Part shown: positions 7,908 to 16,100 of the stretch, in pieces
Layout of the letters: each line of letters opens with the position of its first letter
How positions within the stretch are numbered: the stretch's first letter is position 1
From: Prolixibacteraceae bacterium
GTDB lineage: Bacteria > Bacteroidota > Bacteroidia > Bacteroidales > Prolixibacteraceae
Direction: 5' to 3'
DNA length: 42,261 nt
Assembly (NCBI GenBank): GCA_028282195.1
Contig: JANQII010000115.1
Span: 1-42,261 of the forward strand
The notes under the pieces: model-generated
The model's input: the letters and a program-made list of their open reading frames with translations, nothing else
Databases searched by the model: none
Told to the model about the DNA's origin: nothing
Program-made: the position numbers and the translations under genes

Positions 7908-9404
7908 TTACACTTTCAATATTTCGCTTGGAGCTTTTCTTCCAATTTTGTCAATGGCAATAACCTGGTATTGATCCCCGGCTTTTCCCCATGTATCGAT
8001 ATGCCGGTTTTTGGCTTTGGTGATAATTGGATGATGTTTTGATTTTCCAATTAACTTATTGTTTTTGAAAACTTCGTAATGACTTAATGGTTCATCTCCT
8101 GCATAAGCCATTCTCCATGAAATCTCAATATTATCAGCATCTTTTTTAATTTGAACATCATTAGGTGCAGTAAGCTCATTTTCTTTGCGTTGGAAATAAT
8201 TGGTTTTTCCATCTTTCGCATTATTGCCGATTTTTTCATGCTCCCTTCTTTCTTTTTCTGAAAGGGCATCAGGGGCAACCTGAGCGGCATAGAAGTTTTG
8301 AGTAAGCTGACATTCCATTGGATCATCATCTATTTTGCCAATGCCAATAATTGCAGTGTGTATGCCTGGAGTTGTTAAGGCATATTCAACTAACGGGCGA
8401 CTTGGAACAGAAGGTGTGCCAACCCTTCGAACAACATCGGCAGGTGTTCCCGACCATCTGGCTTCTTTATCGTACATAGCCCCATCAGCAAAAACTTTCA
8501 TTGCAATGATTCCAAGATTTTTGGCCTGTGCAACAGGAATAGCATTGTATTGCATGTTAAACATTTTTCGGTCGTTCACATTGATTGCAACCAGCATAGC
8601 ATCAAAAATATCAAACCGGTCCCGTTGAATCATTTCAATCATAACCGGGGCACTAAAGTGCCCTGAGAAGCCAATGTGTTTAATCAGCTTTTCTTTTTTG
8701 GGGTTTAAGCCTGTAACGTTTGTACCATCGCGGTAATCTTTTAAAGCAACAAGGGCACCAAATTCACCATCAGGATCCAATGGAGTCTCAAGACCTTTGA
8801 AAAGCACATCAACTTCTTCCATGAAATTTAGGTTGTGTGCCATAATCATATCCACATAAGAACCTTCCGGATAATTGCCTTTTCCATCCCCAAACATTTG
8901 CGATAATGAACGTTTTAAATCACCAATTGCACCTTGTCCATGATCCCCATTCGTCCAGTTTCTCACTTTCTCCGTATTTTCAGGAACCTGGTCATTTCCA
9001 TATCGAATGTGGGTTTTAGTTGTTAAGAAAATTGACTTCCGAAACTTTTCATCGTATCCATCTTCATCAGGGATAAGATTAAGTTTTCGGAATGCTTTTC
9101 CAAAATTTGTCTGGCTTGGTCCATATAAGTTCGAAGTATCAAAATAATTTACCCCGATCTTAAAAGCTTTTAAAATAATTGGAACCGGATCAATATCCCC
9201 GGGTGTCCATTGTAACGAAGCTTGTCCTCCCAGCCCCAGGGTAGTAACATCAAAATCAATTTTGCCAAACTTACGTTTCATGGGTGCAGGTAGCTTGCCA
9301 TTTGCAAAATTGTTTAACGGAAGAAAAGAAGCACCCGCGGTTGTAGCGGCAGAAATTTTCAGAAAATTCCTTCTGTTTAGTTGGTATGTTTTCTTGTTTT
9401 TCAT
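7908..9404 (-). CDS. Tat-exported aldo/keto reductase with C-terminal FnIII-like domain
   Basis: The 498-residue protein opens with a twin-arginine signal (RRNFLKISAATTAGAS, Arg11-Arg12). An aldo/keto reductase barrel follows: YFDTSNLYG holds the catalytic Asp and Tyr, TTKTH the Lys and MAHN the His. The likely chemistry is NAD(P)H-dependent carbonyl reduction, or oxidation, on a folded exported enzyme, with sugars or derivatives as plausible but unproven substrates. From about residue 410 to the end there is a fibronectin type III-like module (EISWRMA, SHYEVFKNNKLIG, YQVIAIDKIG). Such domain addition is unusual for cytoplasmic reductases and fits an envelope role. It is a single gene ended by the hairpin at 7841-7884. 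Confidence 0.88.
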   Translation of the reverse strand: MKNKKTYQLNRRNFLKISAATTAGASFLPLNNFANGKLPAPMKRKFGKIDFDVTTLGLGGQASLQWTPGDIDPVPIILKAFKIGVNYFDTSNLYGPSQTNFGKAFRKLNLIPDEDGYDEKFRKSIFLTTKTHIRYGNDQVPENTEKVRNWTNGDHGQGAIGDLKRSLSQMFGDGKGNYPEGSYVDMIMAHNLNFMEEVDVLFKGLETPLDPDGEFGALVALKDYRDGTNVTGLNPKKEKLIKHIGFSGHFSAPVMIEMIQRDRFDIFDAMLVAINVNDRKMFNMQYNAIPVAQAKNLGIIAMKVFADGAMYDKEARWSGTPADVVRRVGTPSVPSRPLVEYALTTPGIHTAIIGIGKIDDDPMECQLTQNFYAAQVAPDALSEKERREHEKIGNNAKDGKTNYFQRKENELTAPNDVQIKKDADNIEISWRMAYAGDEPLSHYEVFKNNKLIGKSKHHPIITKAKNRHIDTWGKAGDQYQVIAIDKIGRKAPSEILKV

Positions 9405-9460
9405 GGCTGAAATATTTTTATGCTAATTTACGAATTTCTAATGCAGGATCCCGGTTAAGG

Positions 9461-9489
9461 ATACAATATAGGTATTGTATTTTTTTTTA
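9461..9489 (+). terminator. terminator-like hairpin with no plus-strand gene before it
   Basis: ATACAATA (9461-9468) and TATTGTAT (9473-9480) are perfect reverse complements with loop TAGG, followed by eight or more T residues on the plus strand. It looks like an intrinsic terminator, but the nearest gene to the left is on the minus strand and starts at 9404. It may end an antisense or short upstream transcript. Confidence 0.5.
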
Positions 9490-9523
9490 TCGACTAAGTA
9501 ACTGTTTTAAAATTATTTATTTA

Positions 9524-9724
9524 CAGTAGTGTCCGATTAAAATGTATATTAATGGCTAAAGCCCCTTTCATCCCTGGGGTTTTTGGCCCCGGCTTAAGCC
9601 GGGGCTAAAATATAGTAGTAAAGAAAAGGCTTTAGCCGTTAATGTTAAAGAATTCATTATCAGTTGTAAATATGCTACAATCCCTTATTTTTACCTAAAA
9701 TGAACTATTTACCGGACACTACTG
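9524..9724. mobile_element. MITE-like element with terminal inverted repeats and nested palindromes
   Basis: The 201-bp segment begins CAGTAGTGTCCG and ends with the exact reverse complement CGGACACTACTG; similarity continues weakly inward. Inside is a second inverted pair, GGCTAAAGCC-type sequence near 9553-9563 against GGCTTTAGCC near 9628-9637. At the centre is the perfect 20-bp palindrome at 9586-9605 (GCCCCGGCTT and its complement). There is no room for a transposase. I could not identify the parent insertion sequence or an unambiguous target duplication. Confidence 0.65.
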
Positions 9725-9775
9725 ATTTTTTTATTTGATTTTGCGTATTTGCATAAGCCTACAGCTGTGTTATAA

Positions 9776-9992
9776 TTCCTACCTGAAAAGCAAGCTCTCC
9801 TACATATCCGGCAAGCATTCCTACAGGCAGGTCATGTGTTCCTACCTGTGGGTGGTGTGTTCCTACAGGCAGGTCATGCGTTCCTACCCGTGGGTGGTGT
9901 GTTCCTACAGGCAGGTCATGTGTTCCTACCCGTGGGTGGAGTATTCCTACAGACAGCTTATATGTTCCTACATGATGGTTTACAGTTCCTAC
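9776..9992. repeat. 21-bp-period tandem array with alternating unit types
   Basis: TTCCTAC, with one base changed in the second unit, recurs exactly every 21 bp: 9776, 9797, 9818, 9839, 9860, 9881, 9902, 9923, 9944, 9965 and 9986. That is ten full units and a partial one. In the middle, units whose tail begins AGGCAGGTCATG alternate with units whose tail begins CCGTGGGTGG or CTGTGGGTGG, giving a 42-bp higher-order period. The outer units are more diverged. Because 21 is a multiple of three, reading frames stay open through it, but nothing else supports coding. Confidence 0.85.
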
Positions 9993-10135
9993 TTAAGGTA
10001 CAGGTAAATGAGGGCCTATAGTCAGTTTTCCTGTAGACCAGGGTGTATCTCCAGAGTTGAAGTATAGTGATAAAAAAATTGAATATTCGTTGTCGGTTAT
10101 CATTAAGGACGTCATCCTATTCCGATAGCCCGGAA

Positions 10136-10308
10136 TTGATTATTGGTTATAAAAAAACGTTTTCCATGCGGCGGATGAAATGTCCAATGCTTTCGGGCAA
10201 CCCATTGCGTCCGCCTGGTTCCTTACCACATATCCCAACACCGGGTAAGCCCGTCTAAAGCAATAACCCGGTGCTACAACTATTTAATCCCTACGGGATA
10301 ATTTCCAC
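10136..10308. repeat. dispersed hairpin repeat, copy 1
   Basis: Bases 10150-10249 match 42163-42261 closely: the first 42 bases are identical and the next part keeps the stems while its loop differs. Three hairpins are visible: GGCGGAT (10170-10176) with GTCCGCC (10209-10215), CACCGGGT (10239-10246) with ACCCGGTG (10266-10273), and ATCCC (10287-10291) with GGGAT (10295-10299). No reading frame is conserved between the copies. The 9405-10451 interval contains no gene that I can support; besides this it holds the terminator-like hairpin, the MITE-like element and the 21-bp array. Confidence 0.75.
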
Positions 10309-10451
10309 TCCACCTGATAGTTTAATTAATCCAATAGAATCAACTAGCTAACTTTAGATTAGTTAGATAGAATTATGAAGTGATCCTGTAAAGCATGATA
10401 TGGCACAATACGGATATTCATTAAACTTTTGACAACTTCATTAAAAAGAAA

Positions 10452-12803
10452 TCAATGAACAGCTTTTAAGAAGCAGTGAATTGTTTTTCTTAACTCATTT
10501 CCATTATCATCGTAAAGGGTCAGAAGGTGTTCCCCCGGAGAAGGGCGGATGGCCAGTTTGTGTTCCCCGTTAGTCTGCCCAAGAAAAACCTGATCAAGGT
10601 GCCAGTAGATAGTGGATGATGAAGATGAATGGGCTGCTTCAAGAATAAGCTGTCCCGGGGTACCATCCAGTTGGATTGGAATGAAAACCTGATTGTTTTT
10701 ACCCGGGTAAATTAAATCGATAACTTTTTTCGTGTTTGTGCCAAGGCAATCATTTCTAAATGGGGGGAGCGATTTATAGAAAGGTTTTTTTCTTTTGTAA
10801 TACCATTCCATTACGGTTGGAAGCACAAACCAGCTTTTATGAACCATTTCATTTACCGAAACTTTGTTTGAAGTAACCTGCCATTCTTCTGACTGGTCTA
10901 AATGAACTATTTTATGAAATGGGCAAGCCCGGGAATTTAAGCCTTTTTTCATTACCCAAATTGTATCGGCTTTTTCGCAGTAATTACCCAACCGGTAACC
11001 ACTTTTTGAGCAAACAGGAATTTGCCCCATTTCATCAATTGGCTGAGTAAACCAAGCTTCAGAAGGAAGCAGATCAAAGACATCAAACAGGATTGGGGCA
11101 GCGGCAGCAGTTCCGGTTAGTCCGGGCCTCCCTTCCCCATCGGCATTTCCTGCCCAAACTGCAACCAGGTAATCCCGGTTGATCCCAACAGCCCATGCAT
11201 CCCGAAAGCCAAAACTGGTTCCGGTTTTCCAGGCAATTTTTTTAGATGATGAATAGGAATCCCAACCAAACTCTTGCTCAGGGCGGTTGACTTTCAGCAA
11301 CGCTTCGAGTGTTAACCAAATTGAACCGGCGGAAATAGCGGGGTGACTGGTTTCGACAGAATTATAATCTTGTTTGATAAATGTTGGAGGCCTGATGTCA
11401 TTTTCAAAGGAAAGTCCATCATTTTTTTCGTAGCTATGCAATATTCTTCCCAAAGAAGCATAAGCTCCTGCCAAATCCCAGAGGTTGATTTCGGCACCCC
11501 CTAAAATCAGGGACAAACCGTAATGATCTGAAGCTTTATTGACCGTTGAAAAATTCAGCTTTTTCAAAAGCATTTGAAATTGATCTGTACCATATTCGCG
11601 AAGCATACGAACAGCAGGGATATTGAGCGATTTCGATAAAGCCATGGATGCCGGAACAGCTCCTTCATATTGTAAATTGAAGTTTTTGGGGCTGAAGCCT
11701 CCTATTTGAGTAGGAATATCCGGCACCAAAGTATGTGGTAGCAGCAAGCCATCGTCCAACATGCCAGCGTATAAAAAAGGCTTAAGAATACTGCCCGAAC
11801 TACGGGGAGCTGTTACAATGTCAACCTGTTCCCCATGCTCATTATTCTTGTTTGTCGGTGAATTTCCTACATATGCTAAAACCTCTCCATTTTCAATATT
11901 CATGACTAAAACAGCAGCGTTGTTAATTTTATTTGCCTTTAGGTTTTTTAAATGGTGAAGGACAACATTGTTCGTTCTTTTTTGCAATTCATAGTCAATT
12001 GTTGTTCTCTTCTTTTCTCCCGGGAACTCACGAAGCCCCCGACTTAGCAAATGAGGTGCAATTTGTGGAATTGGGAAAACGCGCTCAGGGAGTGTTTCCA
12101 ATTTTGCAAGTTCCCAGGTGATTGAATCGATTTCCCCTTTGGCAAACAATTTATCGAGTAAGCGGTTCCTTTTTTGCAAAAGCAGTTCATTTCGTTTCCC
12201 CGGATAAATTAATGAAGGGGCATTGGGCAAAACTGCGATCGTTGCAGATTCAGCCCAGGATAAATTGGTTGATTTTCTTCCAAAATACCTCCAGGAGGCA
12301 GCATCAATTCCAACGACGTTGCCGCCAAATGGGGCATGAGATGAGTACAACCTTAAAATTTTTTCTTTTGAATAAGAAAATTCTAAACGTAAGGCCAGAA
12401 ATATTTCAGCTAATTTCTGCCAAACGGTTCGTGCTTTCCCTTTTCCGGATAAACGAATAAGCTGCATGCTAAGGGTACTTCCCCCACTCACTACACGTTG
12501 GTTCCGGATATTCTGAATTGTAGCACGGACTAATGAAAAAGGGTTTACGCCCGGATGCCTGTAAAAGTGCTGGTCTTCAAATGTGATCAAACAGGTTTTA
12601 TATTTCGGAGAAAGCGTGTCAGTTTCCGGGAAACGCCACTGTTCATCTTTGGCTATATGTGCTCCTAATAATGAGCCATTACTACTTTCAATTACGGTTG
12701 AGTTTGGATCAGAAAATAATGGACCAGGTAAACTTTTCCACCAAAAAATAAACAGACCAATGGCTATTATAATGATTATGCCATTGGTTCTGTTCAGTTT
12801 CAT
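10452..12803 (-). CDS. pbpC: penicillin-binding protein 1C
   Basis: This class A penicillin-binding protein has a glycosyltransferase domain and a transpeptidase domain that act on peptidoglycan in the periplasm. It has one N-terminal membrane anchor (residues 8-22). The GT51 domain carries EDQHFYRHPG with catalytic Glu76 and the GGSTLSMQL segment. In the transpeptidase domain the SxxK motif is SILK with Ser338 and Lys341, SLN lies in SKSLNIP, and KTG lies in KTGTSFGFRDAW. The C-terminal part after about residue 690 fits the small beta domain typical of PbpC. It lies downstream of the alpha-2-macroglobulin-like gene on the same strand, the arrangement known from E. coli yfhM-pbpC. The 303-bp gap contains a repeat insertion. 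Confidence 0.95.
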   Translation of the reverse strand: MKLNRTNGIIIIIAIGLFIFWWKSLPGPLFSDPNSTVIESSNGSLLGAHIAKDEQWRFPETDTLSPKYKTCLITFEDQHFYRHPGVNPFSLVRATIQNIRNQRVVSGGSTLSMQLIRLSGKGKARTVWQKLAEIFLALRLEFSYSKEKILRLYSSHAPFGGNVVGIDAASWRYFGRKSTNLSWAESATIAVLPNAPSLIYPGKRNELLLQKRNRLLDKLFAKGEIDSITWELAKLETLPERVFPIPQIAPHLLSRGLREFPGEKKRTTIDYELQKRTNNVVLHHLKNLKANKINNAAVLVMNIENGEVLAYVGNSPTNKNNEHGEQVDIVTAPRSSGSILKPFLYAGMLDDGLLLPHTLVPDIPTQIGGFSPKNFNLQYEGAVPASMALSKSLNIPAVRMLREYGTDQFQMLLKKLNFSTVNKASDHYGLSLILGGAEINLWDLAGAYASLGRILHSYEKNDGLSFENDIRPPTFIKQDYNSVETSHPAISAGSIWLTLEALLKVNRPEQEFGWDSYSSSKKIAWKTGTSFGFRDAWAVGINRDYLVAVWAGNADGEGRPGLTGTAAAAPILFDVFDLLPSEAWFTQPIDEMGQIPVCSKSGYRLGNYCEKADTIWVMKKGLNSRACPFHKIVHLDQSEEWQVTSNKVSVNEMVHKSWFVLPTVMEWYYKRKKPFYKSLPPFRNDCLGTNTKKVIDLIYPGKNNQVFIPIQLDGTPGQLILEAAHSSSSSTIYWHLDQVFLGQTNGEHKLAIRPSPGEHLLTLYDDNGNELRKTIHCFLKAVH

Positions 12804-12836
12804 AATGAGCTACTGTCTTTATTGTAATCTATAAAA

Positions 12837-13102
12837 CCACCTTCTTTGAGGGTGGTCATGTTTAACGGCTATGCTTTGATCTTCATACAAGAAAATGTAA
12901 AATATCGAATAAACCTGCCTGTCGGATTTCCTCCGGAAGGGATGGATTTCCTTCCGTAGGGACGGCAGACAGGAAATATCCAATCAGAAAGTTCCAGCTC
13001 CTTATCCATTTTTTGTTTCTTATTTTTTATTTTGACTTTCCGTGTTGTTTCCCCTTGAAGCTTCCTATGGGTGAAAATCAAACCCAGCTTCTTTGAGGGT
13101 GG
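12837..13102. repeat. 19-bp direct repeats bracketing a 228-bp insert between the a2M-like gene and pbpC
   Basis: CCACCTTCTTTGAGGGTGG (12837-12855) recurs as CCAGCTTCTTTGAGGGTGG (13084-13102) with one difference. The right copy abuts the stop of the macroglobulin-like gene. The left copy lies upstream of pbpC and can fold as ACCACC/GGTGGT. The sequence between them carries an imperfect palindrome. An insertion that duplicated its target is one explanation. Otherwise I see no gene in 12804-13106. Confidence 0.55.
12914..12973. repeat. imperfect palindrome, REP-like
   Basis: CCTGCCTGTCGG at the left end mirrors CGGCAGACAGG at the right end, and GGAAGG/CCTTCC sequences pair inside. It is GC-rich relative to its surroundings. 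It lies in the insert between the direct repeats at 12837 and 13084. Confidence 0.5.
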
Positions 13103-13106
13103 ATAT

Positions 13107-16100
13107 TTAATTTGCAACTTCAACCCATTTCCCGGGTACGCGAGCATTTATGCGGTTGTCGTACATAGCTTCGCAACTTACTGATGGCAGATAATATTTA
13201 CCTAAATAAGCTGCATTAAGCAACAGCCTGAATGTTTTTCGCTCGTTTGGTTTTAAGTTGAAATACGTATAAACCCGGTCATCTTTTATATCCTGAAAAT
13301 CAAACTCGTCACTCTTTAATGGGCTGTCAATATCATTAATCCGCTTGTTAATAATTTCCCATCCTGAAGGGAAAATTGAAGTAAGTGCCATTTCTTCATA
13401 AGTTCCTTTTAGTCCCGGGTTATGAAGTGATATCTCAACCGCAAAATCGGTTCCCTGCTGAATTTTTAACGGATCAATCCGGTTGCCTTTCATATCGGTA
13501 TACCTGACATCCATGTTAAGATTACTTTTTACTGCTGTTGAATCGCCGGTAACCGGGATTCCCTGGCTAATAACACGGGCGTATAAAATCTTTCCTGACT
13601 TGTTTTCAACATGTACTTTTGTTCCATTCTTTTTAAGTTGAATTTCTTCCTGCCACAGTGGTTTTAAGCTTGAAATGGTCTTGGAAGAACCGCTAATAGT
13701 AACTTCAGCTTTAAGCGTATTGTCCCCGGAATTATCATCGCCAATAAATTGTGAAATGGCAAGAAGTGAGTAGGCCGTGGTTTGTGTGCTTAGCCATTTA
13801 TTGGACGAAAGGCTGGAAGAGATTTCTTCAACCAAACCGAATGCTTCGCTACGTTTTTTCAGTAAGGCCAGGGTTTCAACAATCATTGATTTGTCCCTGA
13901 TGTGCGAGCCGAACGTTCCTGATAGTTCGCGATACTCCTTAACTTCCTTACTTAAATTTCGAATGATTTTTTCAGCGACTTCAGGTTGCCCCGCGAGTGC
14001 ATAAGCCCCGGCAAGTCGCCATTTAGTAAGATTGCTAAGATTACCCTCTTCGCGCAAGCGGTTCATTGCCCCAAAGTTTGGCTTTTGTGCCAATGCCAGG
14101 GTGTAAAGCAGATAAGCCTGAACATGGCCGGAAGGACTGTAACCAGTAGAAGATCGTTGCCAGTTCCTGGCCCTATTTTGTTGGTAACTGATCCATTTAT
14201 CTTTCATGCCATAAGGGATAAAGTAGCCCGCCTCTTCCGCTTTCAGCATAAAATGCCCGGCGTAGTTCGTTCCCCAGGAAGAAAGGTGTTGCGATCCAGG
14301 CCAATATACAAAAGCACCATTGGTGATCTGGAACCGGGTAAATTTATTCAAAGCAGTTTGAACGTTTTCTTCAATTTCATATTTCTGATCGGCAGTTAGC
14401 TCAACAAGTTTGTGAAGCATTAGCTGAGGGAAAGCACCCGATGTTACCTGTTCGATACAGCCATGGGGATAGCCAATCAGGTAATTTAACCTTTGGCTTA
14501 AATTTAATGGCGGAATGCCGGATAATTCAAGTTTTGCAGAATTGGTTCCTTCCATCCCTACTTCCTGTGCAGTCGTTTCCCATTTTTTACCAGGTTCAAT
14601 AACACTTTCGGTAAAATTGGTAACGATTGGATTTGAAGGGCGTACTGCCAGTTCAATTTCATAATAAGCGGTATGTTTGCCGCTTTTTGCTTTTACTTTA
14701 AGCTTAGCTACCCCGGTTTTCTCAGCCACTTTTAATTTGAAGCCGGCAATCTGATCTCCCGGTTCTTCAAAAGAAATTTTTTGTGAGGTGCTATTCACCG
14801 CGGTAAACATTTCGTTTCGCTCAATCTCAAGCTTTACATCTTTAACCTCTGGTTTCATTGCAAAAACATTGACTGGCAACTCAACTTCTTCGCCAGGCCC
14901 TAAAACCCGGGGTAAAGTTGGAAGGATCATCAACGGTTTAAGAACTTTCACCGATTTTTCGGTATTGCCATAAGCACCATCCTGACCGGCAACTACCATA
15001 GCACGTACTGCACCCACGTAGTTCGGCATTTTCAGATTGTGGCTGTTCCTTGCCCCGGCTTCAAGCTTAAAAGGCCCCAGGAAGGTTACAACCGGTTTGA
15101 ACCGGTTTGCCTTTTTCTTTTTGGCAGCATCCAGATTTTCGTCACCACCAATCGCAAAAGCTCTTTCCAAACGTGCCCCGTATGCACCAATAACATCATC
15201 GTAAAAGTCCCAGGTTTTTACACCTAAAGCTTCCCGGGCATAAAATACGGGCCATGGATTTGGGGTTTTAAAGCGGGTCAGATCAAGAAGCCCTTCATCA
15301 ACAACGGCAATGGTATACGTCATTTCCCGTCCACTTTTTTCCGAGACTTCAACCTGATATTCTTTTTCCGGTTCAAGTTCATCGGGTATTTCCAGTTGCG
15401 GTTTTATATGCGTTACCGGATCTTCAACTAAAACGGGCACAACGCCATATAACCGGATTGGTGCATCATTCTCAGTTTGCAAATGCGGCTGAATAAGCGA
15501 GATATTGACAAAAATGTTTGGGGTCATCCCGGGTTTGATTTCAAACTCAAACTGAGTGTTCTTTTCCCTGGTTTCCACCCAAAACATGTCCAACACATCG
15601 CTACCGTTTTCAATGCTGACAAGCGCCTTGCCATTTTTACCTGATGGAATGGTTACCGAAGCTTTTTCGCCTACATTGTATTTTTCTTTATCTGTTTTAA
15701 AAGAAAGCATGGTCGCTGCTCCCTGCATGCCTTCCGATGACCAACTTCCCCACTTTGAGAAATAGGCGGTAACGCCTGAACTATGGCCGCTGTCCAAATC
15801 TTTAACATGAATAAGGTATCGTCCACTGCTATCCCAATTTTTGTACTTAATTTCAAACGGGATTTCACTTACCCCATTTGTCGTACTGACTTTTTCCCGG
15901 CTGACTGGGCGGCTGTACCTGTCATTTACATAGTGGGCCAGGTTGTCTTCATCAGAATCCCACCACCAGCGCCAGCTAATCTTATAAACGGTTATCTCAA
16001 TATTCTTTCGATCAGTAGTTTTCCCGTTTGGTCCAACCGTAAGTATATTGAGTTTATAGGGTGTGTCGGTTTTATACCAGTTCGATTTATTAGCCGGTAA

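Noticed and set aside
9776-9992. CRISPR array
   Set aside because: Units are contiguous 21-mers with no unique spacers of CRISPR length, and no cas genes are present.
9735-10021. Open frames across the 21-bp array
   Set aside because: The period is a multiple of three, so frames stay open by construction; two frames are open together and neither has a start context or known similarity.
10136-10308. Integron attC site
   Set aside because: Stems and AAC/GTT-like triplets exist, but there is no integrase, no cassette structure and the copies lie 32 kb apart among unrelated genes.
12869-13147. Minus-strand open frame between the macroglobulin-like gene and pbpC
   Set aside because: It overlaps the end of the macroglobulin gene and crosses the palindrome and direct repeats; no family is recognised.
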